Shown here piece after piece: positions 49,761 to 58,399 of a stretch of 64,000 nt of DNA. This stretch comes from Pseudomonas chlororaphis. GTDB taxonomy: Bacteria; Pseudomonadota; Gammaproteobacteria; Pseudomonadales; Pseudomonadaceae. A program made the position numbers and the translations under genes. Position 1 is the stretch's first letter. Each line of letters starts with the position of its first letter. Below the pieces are notes generated by a model that had not been told where the DNA came from, did not search any database, and saw only the letters and a list, made by a program, of their open reading frames with translations. The DNA lies in NCBI RefSeq assembly GCF_003731765.1, contig NZ_MOAL01000008.1:744001-808000 (forward strand). Direction: 5' to 3'.

Positions 49761-51743
49761 TCAGGTTCGACGCTTCAGGTGAATCCAGTCAACAATTTCA
49801 CCCTCTGGGACGTACCCACTGACCGTCTCGCGCAATAGTTGGCGAACCCGTTCATAGTCATCCCGATCAACGGCCGCCAGCAAATCACTCAGCACCTGTT
49901 TGAACGCCTCCCAGGACAGGTACTCTTCATTGGCGCGCATGATCATCGGATGCTCCGTGGCGCTGACATTGTCACCGATCAACAGCTCCTCATAGAGCTT
50001 CTCCCCGGGACGCAACCCGGTGAACTCGATGGCGATGTCGCCATGGGGATTGACGTCCGAGCGCACGCCAAGGCCGCTGAGGTGGATCATCTTTTCCGCC
50101 AGTTCGACAATCTTCACCGGCAACCCCATGTCCAGCACGAACACGTCCCCTCCCTGCCCCATGGCACCGGCCTGGATCACCAACTGCGCGGCTTCAGGAA
50201 TGGTCATGAAGTAACGAGTGATGTTGGGATGGGTGACCGTGACTGGCCCGCCCTTGCGAATCTGCTCGTAGAAACGCGGAATCACCGAACCGGAAGAGCC
50301 CAGCACATTGCCAAAGCGCACCATGGTGAAACGGGTCTTGTTGACGTGGTGGGCGGTCTCGCCCTCACCAAAAAGCACCGGCGCCGACTCGGCGCTCAAC
50401 GCCTGCAGGACCATCTCGGCAAGGCGCTTGGTACTGCCCATGACATTGGTCGGACGCACCGCCTTGTCCGTTGAAATCAGTACAAAGTTATCAACCCCCG
50501 CCTTCACTGCGGCCTGGGCAGTAAAGGTCGAACCCAGCACATTGTTCAGCACGCCTTCGGCGATGTTGTGCTCAACCATCGGTACATGCTTGTAGGCCGC
50601 TGCGTGATAGACCGTGTTGACGCCCCAGGTACGCATCACATCCAGCAAGCGCGCCGAGTTGCGGATCGACCCCAGGATGGGCATCAAGCGCACCGACAGC
50701 GAGTCACGGCGAATACGCTGCTCAAGTTCGGTGTGGATGCTGTAGAGATTGAACTCGCTGTGTTCAAACAGCAGCAAGGTGGTGGGGCCGGTGGCAACGA
50801 TCTGACGGCACAACTCAGATCCGATCGAGCCGCCGGCCCCTGTGACCATGACCACTTGGCCGCGAATGCAGCGATCGAAGAGTACCTTCTGCGGCGGCAC
50901 GGCATCACGACCGAGCAGGTCGGCGATGTCCACTTCCTGCAAGTCACTGACGCTGACGCGCCCACTGGCAAGGTCCATGAAGCCTGGGATCGTTCTGACA
51001 TGAACCGAGAACGCCTCCAGCGAGGCAAGAATTTCTCGACGCCGGGAACGCGACGCCGAAGGAATCGCCAGAAGCACTTCGTGGGAGTCCGTATCGTCGA
51101 TCATCTGTTGAATGTGCTTGGACTTGTAGACCTTCAAACCGCCAATGACCCGCCCGGCAATACTCTCGTCATCGTCGACAAAAGCAACCGGCAGCATGCG
51201 CCGGCCCATGCGTAGTGCCGCCAGCAACTGGTTGCCTGCGGCCCCGGCGCCATAAATGGCGACCCGTTGCAGACCTTGCTCGTTGGCGATGTTACGCAGC
51301 GGGAGCAACTCGCCGATGAAATACTGCCGCATGAGCAAACGCAGACCGCCTACCAGCAGCAATGAAAGCCCCCAGTAGATGAACACCACCGAGCGCGGCA
51401 TCAATGCGTCGGGCCGTACCAGGTAAATGACCAACGCCAGCAGCAGGGCCGACAGGCTGACCGCATTGAAAATGGTGACAAGCGCAGAACTGCCGAAGTA
51501 GCGCAGGACCGCCCTGTATAAGCCAAAACGGATGAACAGCGGAATCGCCGTGGCCGGAGCGGCCATGAACAGCCACAGGTACTCACTCAAGTTGACTTGG
51601 TGCGAGCCGCCCAGGCGAATGAGGAAGGCCAGCCAAAGAGCGCCCCAGAGCAGGAAAACATCCGTGATGACCTGCAATGCCCGCTTGCGCTGTCGCGACA
51701 AGCCAAGCAGGCGTTGGCGTATAGCGTCCGACCTCACTCTCAT
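49761..51743 (-). CDS. wbpM: WbpM-type membrane-bound UDP-GlcNAc 4,6-dehydratase
   Basis: This 660-residue protein has four membrane helices (about 20-135), a first nucleotide-binding region ('VAIYGAGAAGNQLLAALRMG') and a C-terminal SDR domain with 'VMVTGAGGSIGSELCRQI' and the catalytic region 'YHAAAYKHVPMVE', where the Met/Lys positions replace the usual Tyr-x-x-x-Lys. It is close to WbpM's known 665 residues. It makes UDP-2-acetamido-2,6-dideoxy-4-hexulose, the precursor of QuiNAc/D-FucNAc. The ATG overlaps the wbpL-like stop (ATGA). wbpM closes many Pseudomonas O-antigen clusters, as here. Confidence 0.93.
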   Translation of the reverse strand: MRVRSDAIRQRLLGLSRQRKRALQVITDVFLLWGALWLAFLIRLGGSHQVNLSEYLWLFMAAPATAIPLFIRFGLYRAVLRYFGSSALVTIFNAVSLSALLLALVIYLVRPDALMPRSVVFIYWGLSLLLVGGLRLLMRQYFIGELLPLRNIANEQGLQRVAIYGAGAAGNQLLAALRMGRRMLPVAFVDDDESIAGRVIGGLKVYKSKHIQQMIDDTDSHEVLLAIPSASRSRRREILASLEAFSVHVRTIPGFMDLASGRVSVSDLQEVDIADLLGRDAVPPQKVLFDRCIRGQVVMVTGAGGSIGSELCRQIVATGPTTLLLFEHSEFNLYSIHTELEQRIRRDSLSVRLMPILGSIRNSARLLDVMRTWGVNTVYHAAAYKHVPMVEHNIAEGVLNNVLGSTFTAQAAVKAGVDNFVLISTDKAVRPTNVMGSTKRLAEMVLQALSAESAPVLFGEGETAHHVNKTRFTMVRFGNVLGSSGSVIPRFYEQIRKGGPVTVTHPNITRYFMTIPEAAQLVIQAGAMGQGGDVFVLDMGLPVKIVELAEKMIHLSGLGVRSDVNPHGDIAIEFTGLRPGEKLYEELLIGDNVSATEHPMIMRANEEYLSWEAFKQVLSDLLAAVDRDDYERVRQLLRETVSGYVPEGEIVDWIHLKRRT

Positions 51744-52789
51744 CCCTCTTGCTCCGCAAGCCCAGCACGGTACTTGAACGCTATGAACAGGAGGGGGGCA
51801 TAGGCCAGGACCAACCCGCTCACCCCCCCCACTACCCCCTTGGCGACGCACACGGCGAGAGGGAGCAGCCATAACAGATTGAGCCCCGCAACCGCGACAG
51901 TCACCGGCAGGTGCCGACCATACTGGCGACTCGCAAACTGATAGGCATGACTGCGATGGGCTTCATACACCTTCTCGCCCCTGAGCAGGCGCCTGAACAG
52001 CGTCAGGGTCGCATCGACCACAAAGACCCCCAGCAGGATCAGCCAGCACCAGAGCAGGGAAGGATCGTGCCACGCGGCGTGAAGACTCAGAATACCCAAC
52101 ACGACCCCAAGGAAACCGCTACCGGCGTCCCCCATGAAGATCTTCGCAGGCGGAAAATTCCACACCAGGAAACCAGCCGTCGCCATGGCCAGCAGTACCG
52201 GCAAGTAGATCCCCGCTAATGCACCCGACTCCAGGGACGTGACGTCGTCGGTCACCAACCAAAAACACAGAGCGCCGCCCAGGCACGCACAAACGGCCTC
52301 GACACTGGCAATGCCATCGATGCCATCCATGAAGTTGTACAGGTTCAACAGCCAGACCAGGTAAAGGGCCGCCAGGCCATATCCGAACACCCCGAAATCG
52401 ACGCTCAGGCCGAAGATGCTCAGTGCCGGCAACCCCCCAAGCCAATACAACGCCCACAGGGCCGCGAGGAAATGCCCCAGCAGGCGCCAGCGCGCGGCAA
52501 TGTGACCGTGATCGTCCAGAAACCCCAACAGGGCCACACCGGCACCGGCCCCCAACAGGGCCCAGAACAGCGACAGCGGCGCATCGGAAACAAGCACGGT
52601 GAGTGCGATCAGCCCCCCCAGGAAACTCACCACAATCGCCACGCCGCCGCCACGAGGAGTGGGCACCGTGTGGGAGCTACGGGCATTGGGAATATCCAGA
52701 ACACTGCGAGACAACGCATAGCGACGCAGCACGGCGGTCAACAGCCAAGCCAGTAGGGCAGAAAATGCGAGAACACCTAACACTGTCAT
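51740..52789 (-). CDS. wbpL: WbpL/WecA-type initiating glycosyl-1-phosphate transferase
   Basis: This 349-residue protein has about ten to eleven membrane helices and the polyprenol-phosphate HexNAc-1-P transferase motifs: 'RSSHTVPTPRGGG' (about 41-53), the Mg2+ site 'LLGFLDDHGHIAARWRLLGH', 'LYNFMDGIDGIA' and the 'HRSHAYQFAS' C-terminal loop. It puts the first O-antigen sugar phosphate on undecaprenyl phosphate; in Pseudomonas WbpL accepts D-FucNAc. It overlaps both neighbours by ATGA junctions and so is coupled with the WbpV-like reductase and WbpM that make its substrate. Confidence 0.92.
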   Translation of the reverse strand: MTVLGVLAFSALLAWLLTAVLRRYALSRSVLDIPNARSSHTVPTPRGGGVAIVVSFLGGLIALTVLVSDAPLSLFWALLGAGAGVALLGFLDDHGHIAARWRLLGHFLAALWALYWLGGLPALSIFGLSVDFGVFGYGLAALYLVWLLNLYNFMDGIDGIASVEAVCACLGGALCFWLVTDDVTSLESGALAGIYLPVLLAMATAGFLVWNFPPAKIFMGDAGSGFLGVVLGILSLHAAWHDPSLLWCWLILLGVFVVDATLTLFRRLLRGEKVYEAHRSHAYQFASRQYGRHLPVTVAVAGLNLLWLLPLAVCVAKGVVGGVSGLVLAYAPLLFIAFKYRAGLAEQEG

Positions 52790-53745
52790 TTCTTCAACGT
52801 ATCCAGATAGTGTGCAGCGGTTGCGGCCAACGCATCGTCGAGAGAAACGGGTGGCGTCCAATCCAGCACAGAGCAGGTCCTGCTGATATCAACCTGCAAC
52901 GAGCCACACAACCTATGACTCAGATGGCCACGCCCGAGCAGCCCGGCAGTGGCTTCGATCCAGCGTTGCGGAACGGGCACCAGTCGCGCGGGCACGCCCA
53001 GCGCAACGGCCAGCCGACGCAACAGGACCGACGTCGAGACGTCCTCGTTGTCACTGACCATAAAGCGCTGGTTGGCGGCTGCGGGGTGCTTGAGGCAGAC
53101 GACAAGCAAATCGACCAGGTTGTCCAGGGCAACCAGACTGCGCCGGTTGTTGATAGCCCCCAAAGGCAGCGGTACACCTCGATGCAGCCAGCGCATCATG
53201 CTGAGAAAGTTGGCTTTCACCCCGGGGCCGTAGACCAAGGGGGGGCGAACGACCACGACGTCCATCGCGCTGTCGCGAGCAATGTCCAGCAGGCCTTGCT
53301 CAGCCTCCCACTTCGAAATGCCGTAGGGGTCGACCAGCGCAGGGGCATCTTCGGCCCGATAGGCTTGCCCCTCGACCGTGCCCTCACCGTTGACTTTCAC
53401 CGAGCTGAGAAAAATGAAGCGCTTGACGCCCGCGGCGGCCGCTTGCTGTGCCAGAGCCAGGGTGCCCTGGGTATTGGCCAGGCGAAATGCGCAAAGCGGA
53501 TCGGACTCGCGCTCAGCCATGACATGCACCCGGGCAGCGCAATGAATGACCGCGTCCACATCGGCAAGCGCTTCCCGCCAGTCGCCATCGGGGCCCAGGT
53601 CGGGGGCCATGCAGATCTCATGCGCCGCCTGGTCACCCGGCGGGTTACGAAAAGCACTGCGCAGAACATGCTCGCCATCGGTGAGTATCCGCGCCTGCAA
53701 CGCACGCCCCACAAAACCACTGGCGCCAGTCAATAAAACTCGCAT
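52786..53745 (-). CDS. wbpV: WbpV/WbjF-type UDP-4-keto-6-deoxy-HexNAc reductase (SDR)
   Basis: This 319-residue extended SDR has 'VLLTGASGFVGRALQ' (NAD binding), the active-site 'FLSSVKVNG' Ser region and 'YGISKWEAEQ' with the Tyr-x-x-x-Lys pair. 'VVRPPLVYGPGVKANF' is typical of this branch. WbpV reduces the WbpM product to UDP-D-FucNAc. The tandem wbpV-wbpL-wbpM with overlapping junctions supports the assignment. A close relative giving UDP-QuiNAc (WbpV versus WreQ/WbiG-type) cannot be excluded by eye. Confidence 0.85.
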   Translation of the reverse strand: MRVLLTGASGFVGRALQARILTDGEHVLRSAFRNPPGDQAAHEICMAPDLGPDGDWREALADVDAVIHCAARVHVMAERESDPLCAFRLANTQGTLALAQQAAAAGVKRFIFLSSVKVNGEGTVEGQAYRAEDAPALVDPYGISKWEAEQGLLDIARDSAMDVVVVRPPLVYGPGVKANFLSMMRWLHRGVPLPLGAINNRRSLVALDNLVDLLVVCLKHPAAANQRFMVSDNEDVSTSVLLRRLAVALGVPARLVPVPQRWIEATAGLLGRGHLSHRLCGSLQVDISRTCSVLDWTPPVSLDDALAATAAHYLDTLKK

Positions 53746-53752
53746 AAGAGAC

Positions 53753-54880
53753 TCAGGCTTTGTGCCAGACAGTACGATTGATGTAATCCGTGTAACTCAA
53801 GACCACACGTACAACCTGCAAGGAAACCGGCCCGCCCTCGTAATCCGGCACCAGCGGCGTGGTGCGAGTGCCCGCGCTGTGCTGAGAGGTGATGACCTTC
53901 ACGGCCGCCAGGACCGAGTCTTTCTTCAACCCGCTCATGATCAGCGTGCCTTCATCCATGCCCTCGGGACGTTCGTGGGCGTTACGCAGCGTGACCGCTG
54001 GCAGGTTCAGCAAGGAAGCTTCTTCGGTGATGGTGCCACTGTCAGAGAGCACGCAGAACGCCGACATCTGCAACTTGATGTAGTCCAGCAGGCCAAAGGG
54101 CTTCACGAAACGAATCAGCGGATGCTCCAGTGACTCGCCCAGCGCCTCGAGGCGTTTGCGTGTGCGTGGGTGGGTTGAAACGATCAGCGGGTAGCCGTAC
54201 TCGTCAGCCAGGGCGCGCAAGGTCGCGAGCAAGTCCCGCAGGTTGTCCGGCGTGTCGACATTCTCTTCGCGATGCGCGCTGACGATGAAGAACTTCCCGG
54301 CTTCCAGCTGGCTGCGCTCAAGCACATCGGACTGCTCGATCTTGGGCATGTAGTAATCCAACACTTCATGCATGTGCGAGCCGGTCTTGATGATGGTTTC
54401 CGGGCGGATGCCCTCGGCGATCAAATAACGGCGAGCATGTTCGGTCAGCACCATGTTGATGTCGGAGAGGTGATCGAGCACCTTGCGGTTGAGCTCCTCG
54501 GGCACACGCTGGTCGAAACAGCGGTTGCCCGCCTCCATGTGAAAGACCGGGATCTTGCGACGCTTGGCGGCAATCACAGCCAGGCAGGTGTTGGTATCGC
54601 CGTACAACAGCAGGGCATCCGGCTGCTCCAGCTCGAACACCGCGTCGGCCTTGGAAATCACCTCGGCAATGGTCTGTGCCGCCGTTTCCCCGGCCGCACC
54701 CAGAAAATGGTCGGGCTTGCGGATCTCCAGGTCATCAAAGAAAACCTGGTTCAGCTCATAGTCGTAGTTCTGTCCGGAATGCACCAGAACGTGGTTGACC
54801 TGGCGGTCAAGCTCGGCGATCACTCGGCTCATCTTGATCAGCTCGGGGCGAGTTCCGACCAGGGTCATGACCTTAAGCAT
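53753..54880 (-). CDS. fnlC: FnlC/WbjD-type UDP-L-FucNAc-forming 2-epimerase
   Basis: This 375-residue non-hydrolysing UDP-GlcNAc 2-epimerase-like protein has 'VGTRPELIKMSRVIAEL' (8-24), 'HMEAGNRCFDQRVPEELNR' (residues about 113-131), 'SAHREENVDTPDNL' and 'SDSGTITEEASLL'. The length and the 'GNRCFDQRVPEE' variant match the WbjD/FnlC/CapG branch, which makes UDP-L-FucNAc in the final step, rather than WecB. Its start overlaps the stop of the fnlA-like gene (ATGCTTAA). Symbol by family. Confidence 0.85.
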   Translation of the reverse strand: MLKVMTLVGTRPELIKMSRVIAELDRQVNHVLVHSGQNYDYELNQVFFDDLEIRKPDHFLGAAGETAAQTIAEVISKADAVFELEQPDALLLYGDTNTCLAVIAAKRRKIPVFHMEAGNRCFDQRVPEELNRKVLDHLSDINMVLTEHARRYLIAEGIRPETIIKTGSHMHEVLDYYMPKIEQSDVLERSQLEAGKFFIVSAHREENVDTPDNLRDLLATLRALADEYGYPLIVSTHPRTRKRLEALGESLEHPLIRFVKPFGLLDYIKLQMSAFCVLSDSGTITEEASLLNLPAVTLRNAHERPEGMDEGTLIMSGLKKDSVLAAVKVITSQHSAGTRTTPLVPDYEGGPVSLQVVRVVLSYTDYINRTVWHKA

Positions 54881-55883
54881 CGAGCTGCTCCTTGATGTAG
54901 TCGAGTTTTAGCAGCAACTGCTTGATACCCGGTACATCCAGGCGCTCGGTGTTGTGCGAGGTGTAATCGTCCAGCTCGGAAATTTTCTCCTCGCCCTCTA
55001 CAAAGTACTTTTTGTAGTTGAGGTCGCGATTGTCTGCCGGAATACGGTAGTAGCGCCCCATGTCTTCAGCCTTGGCCATCTCTTCGCGAGAGACCAGGGA
55101 CTCGTAGAGCTTCTCGCCATGCCGGGTACCGATAACCCGAACCGGATTATCGCGCCCGAACAGTTCCTTGACCGCCTGCGCAAGGTCGCCCACGGTCGAG
55201 GCTGGCGCCTTTTGCACGAAAAGATCACCTTGCTGGCCATGTTCGAAAGCGTGCAGGACAAGGTCGACGGAGTCTTCAAGGGACATCAGGAAACGGGTCA
55301 TCGAGGGGTCGGTAACCGTCAGCGGTTCACCACTGCGCAGTTGATCCACGAACAGCGGAATCACCGAACCGCGGGACGCCATGACATTGCCATAACGTGT
55401 TGCGCAGACGACCGTACCGCCCTCCGGAATCATCCTCGACTTGGCGACCATCAACTTTTCACCCATGGCTTTGGATATGCCCATGGCGTTGATCGGATAA
55501 ACCGCTTTGTCGGTACTCAACACCACGACACGCTTCACGCCTGCGGAGATCGCCGCATTGAGCACGTTCTCGGTGCCATTGACGTTGGTGCGGACCGCTT
55601 CCATGGGATAGAACTCGCAAGACGGAACCTGTTTCAGCGCCGCCGCATGGAAAATGTAATCCACACCGACCATGGCTTGTTTCAGGCTGTCGTAGTCCCG
55701 CACATCACCGATGTAGAACTTGACCTTGTCGTTGGCCAGGGCGATACGCATGTCTTCCTGCTTCTTTTCATCACGGGAAAAGATGCGAATTTCTCGAACG
55801 CTGGTGTTGAGGAAACGCCGCAACACCGTGTGACCGAAGGAGCCAGTGCCTCCGGTGATCATTAATACCTTGTCGTCGAACAT
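54873..55883 (-). CDS. fnlA: FnlA/WbjB/CapE-type UDP-GlcNAc 4,6-dehydratase 5-epimerase
   Basis: This 336-residue soluble SDR has 'VLMITGGTGSFGHTVLRRFL' (residues about 6-25), 'DYIFHAAALKQVPSCEFYPMEAVRTN' with the active-site Met/Lys region, and 'TRYGNVMASRGSVIPLFVDQL'. It belongs to the inverting dehydratase branch (FlaA1/CapE/WbjB) that begins UDP-L-FucNAc synthesis from UDP-GlcNAc. GGAG lies 5 nt before the ATG at 55883. fnlC follows with an 8-bp overlap; the partner reductase gene lies upstream after a 431-bp gap. Confidence 0.88.
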   Translation of the reverse strand: MFDDKVLMITGGTGSFGHTVLRRFLNTSVREIRIFSRDEKKQEDMRIALANDKVKFYIGDVRDYDSLKQAMVGVDYIFHAAALKQVPSCEFYPMEAVRTNVNGTENVLNAAISAGVKRVVVLSTDKAVYPINAMGISKAMGEKLMVAKSRMIPEGGTVVCATRYGNVMASRGSVIPLFVDQLRSGEPLTVTDPSMTRFLMSLEDSVDLVLHAFEHGQQGDLFVQKAPASTVGDLAQAVKELFGRDNPVRVIGTRHGEKLYESLVSREEMAKAEDMGRYYRIPADNRDLNYKKYFVEGEEKISELDDYTSHNTERLDVPGIKQLLLKLDYIKEQLDA

Positions 55884-56314
55884 GGCCACTCCAAATTTGA
55901 ATCATTCGCCACTTGCGCCACCACCTTCGTCCGAGCGACACCCAAAGCTGCAATCCGTGCAGCCTGAACGATATACAGCGCGTGGATGTAATCGACAGTG
56001 AATAACGCAACGTAGATGAAGATGAAAAGCACAATGTGCACAAAGAAGAACATAAAAAACTAAAACCGGGGACCAACATTCCCTGTAACAGCCTGAGGCG
56101 GCTCATCCCTTTGGACATCGTCAGCAGCGGCAGCGCCAGCCGCTGAGATGACAGGAGTAGACAAAACAACGGGTTAGGCAGATACGAGAAATGGCTCAGC
56201 GAGCGATACCAAAGAGAACTCACGGACAGCCAGAAAAATGCAGCCGCCAAGATATTTACTCCGTAGATTTGGAGCCGTGCATCAAGCCCTCACCGCCGCC
56301 CCAAACCTCGTCAA
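55884..56314 (-). other. 431-bp gap within the O-antigen operon; possible remnant of a membrane-protein gene
   Basis: No confident gene is seen. On the minus strand a TTG at about 56250 with ACGGAG upstream opens a hydrophobic frame (LAAAFFWLSVSSLWYRSL...), which runs through the gap. A second hydrophobic frame (MFFFVHIVLFIFIYVALF..., 56053-55862) overlaps it. Both are AT-richer than their neighbours and could be the decayed end of a polytopic O-antigen protein. I cannot assign a family. Confidence 0.3.
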
Positions 56315-57172
56315 TCAGCGCTGCTCAAACATTTCACGAATGAGGTCCGACCAAGCCGGGGCCTTGTAACCCGTGGCCTGGCTGAAATGCGAAGCATCCA
56401 GTGAACGGTCGATCGCCAGTGTATCATCGGGATAAATCTCGATCGCCTTGCCATACTGGGCGGCAACTCGTTGCAGCAAATCCAGCTTACTGATCGGTTC
56501 TGCCGCCACATGATACAGGCCATTGAGCTCAGGGTGAGGAAGAACGTAATCCTTCATCACACGCGCCAACTCCACAGTGGGCAGCCCCGAGAAGATAGCC
56601 CGGCTGAAGCCTTTGACGCTGCCTTGCTGCGATAGGAACCAGTCGACCAGCGCGTAATCAGAATTCAGCTCATGGCCGATGATCGAAGTCCGCAAGGTGA
56701 TCGCATGGGGCACATCGTGCAGTTCGCCAATGTATTTGGATTTGCCGTACAGGTCCTCAGCGTCCGATAGGTCACTCTCCCGGTACAACCCGCGCTTCCC
56801 GGAAAACACGCAGTCGGTGCTGACATGGATCAGGCGCGCCCCGGCCAGCTCGCAAAGCCGTGCCAGGCGGTGAGGCAGCATTGCGTTGATCGGCAGCGCC
56901 GTGAGCGGGTCATTGGCATCTGCCAACTGCTTTATCAGGCCGACACAATTGATCACTACGTCAGGACGCACCTTGGCGATGGCCGACGCGAGAGCATCTT
57001 GATCGAGCACATCGACACCGGCGAGCAAACGCTCATGGCTTTGCGATGGGAAGTATCGCATTGCACTACCGCTGCGCAGTGTTCCCCAGACCTCAAAGGC
57101 TGGATCACAAGCAAAGACGCGGAAAACCGCATTCCCGAGCATCCCTGTGACACCAAGCACTAGAACCTTCAT
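56315..57172 (-). CDS. RmlD/FnlB-type NAD(P)-dependent nucleotide-sugar reductase (SDR)
   Basis: This 285-residue RmlD-substrate-binding-type SDR has 'MKVLVLGVTGMLGNAVFRVF', 'VINCVGLIKQL', 'LIHVSTDCVFSG' and 'YGKSKYIGE' with Tyr-x-x-x-Lys. In the L-FucNAc pathway the step after FnlA is done by FnlB/WbjC/CapF. Known CapF/WbjC proteins carry a C-terminal cupin, which is not present here. It is therefore the best candidate for the FnlB step but could be another 4-reductase. The ATG at 57172 is used rather than a TTG one codon upstream. Confidence 0.78.
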   Translation of the reverse strand: MKVLVLGVTGMLGNAVFRVFACDPAFEVWGTLRSGSAMRYFPSQSHERLLAGVDVLDQDALASAIAKVRPDVVINCVGLIKQLADANDPLTALPINAMLPHRLARLCELAGARLIHVSTDCVFSGKRGLYRESDLSDAEDLYGKSKYIGELHDVPHAITLRTSIIGHELNSDYALVDWFLSQQGSVKGFSRAIFSGLPTVELARVMKDYVLPHPELNGLYHVAAEPISKLDLLQRVAAQYGKAIEIYPDDTLAIDRSLDASHFSQATGYKAPAWSDLIREMFEQR

Positions 57173-57188
57173 CAATTACGCCCTTTCA

Positions 57189-58397
57189 TTACTGCAACAG
57201 CGTCGCAAGTCGCTCGACTTGCGCTGTCATCTCAAAATTCGCATCGAAATACGCTCGCCCCGAGCGCCCCATCTCGGCTCGTTCAGCCTGATTCATCGCC
57301 TTTACAGCACGGATGTTCTGCACCAGTGGCACCACTTGCTCGGCGGGCGATACAAGCCCCGCTTGCGCTTCGCTGACAACCCGAGCACCCTCGCCATTCA
57401 GGCAGGCAATGACAGGACGGCCAGCGGCCAGATATGCCTGAATCTTGCTCGGGATGGTCTGGGCAAACGCCTCTTCATCATTGAGCGACACCAGCAACGC
57501 CGAGGAGCGTTCAAAAACCTGGCCCATCACTTCCATCGGGAAGCGCCCGGGCAGTATCAAGTTGTCCAGACCACCGGCCTGTTTCTGCGCCTCGAGCCAG
57601 CCCAATCGACTGCCGCTGCCGACCAGCACCAAACGAATTTGCGGGTCGTCGCGCAGCTGTGCTGCTGCCTGGACTAGCGTATCAAGTGCCTGCGCCGTCC
57701 CCAGATTTCCGGCAAACACCACACAGAAATGCTGCTCCAGTAGGGCCTTGAACTCATCGGGAATAACAGCTATTCCAGCGACGGGCCTGACATCCATGGA
57801 GTTGGGGTAATAGACGATTTTTTGCCGATTGGCGTATCGCGCTACTGGCTCGACAAACGCTCGCGACTGTACCAGCAGGACATCGCAAAAGCGATAAATG
57901 CCCCGTACCACCCATCCCACGGCGCGCAGCACACGCGGGTTACGAATGAACCCGGTGGCCTCCAGGCTTTCCGGCCAAAGATCCTGAACCCAAAGGGCCA
58001 GCTTGGCCCGCTTCAGCCACTTCAAGGGGATGGCGGGAATCGCCTGCAGAATGGGCGATGGGGCGAATACCAGGATGGCATCGAACTGACGCCCACGAAG
58101 CATCCAAGGCAGGTAAAAAAGACCGGCGAGGACAAACGAGAGGTAGTTGAGCACCAGGTTTTTCGCCCCGCCCTTGCCGCGCGGCCAAAGCGGAACACGG
58201 AGCACATCAATCCGCTCCAGGTAACGCTGACGCTGGCTACCGGACGCCTTGTAGCCGTCGAAAACATCGCCATCCGGGTAGTTCGGCTTACCCGTAGCGA
58301 CGACGACTTCATGCCCCTGCTCATGGAGCGTTCTGGCGACATCATTGATGATGAAGCTTTCCGGCCAGAAGTACTGGGAAAGAATCAAAATGCGCAT
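57189..58397 (-). CDS. wbuB: WbuB-type glycosyltransferase family 4 (L-fucosamine transferase)
   Basis: This 402-residue GT-B protein starts MRILILSQYFWPESFIINDVA, typical of WbuB. It has 'LALWVQDLWPESLEATGF' in the first domain and a C-terminal nucleotide-sugar block ('FAGNLGTAQALDTLVQAA' and 'DEEAFAQTIPSKIQAYLAAGRPVIACLNGEGARVV'). WbuB transfers L-FucNAc in E. coli O26/O145-type clusters, matching the fnl genes here. It lies 2 bp from the GT2 gene and 16 bp from the reductase gene. Linkage and acceptor are unknown. Confidence 0.85.
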   Translation of the reverse strand: MRILILSQYFWPESFIINDVARTLHEQGHEVVVATGKPNYPDGDVFDGYKASGSQRQRYLERIDVLRVPLWPRGKGGAKNLVLNYLSFVLAGLFYLPWMLRGRQFDAILVFAPSPILQAIPAIPLKWLKRAKLALWVQDLWPESLEATGFIRNPRVLRAVGWVVRGIYRFCDVLLVQSRAFVEPVARYANRQKIVYYPNSMDVRPVAGIAVIPDEFKALLEQHFCVVFAGNLGTAQALDTLVQAAAQLRDDPQIRLVLVGSGSRLGWLEAQKQAGGLDNLILPGRFPMEVMGQVFERSSALLVSLNDEEAFAQTIPSKIQAYLAAGRPVIACLNGEGARVVSEAQAGLVSPAEQVVPLVQNIRAVKAMNQAERAEMGRSGRAYFDANFEMTAQVERLATLLQ

Positions 58398-58399
58398 GA

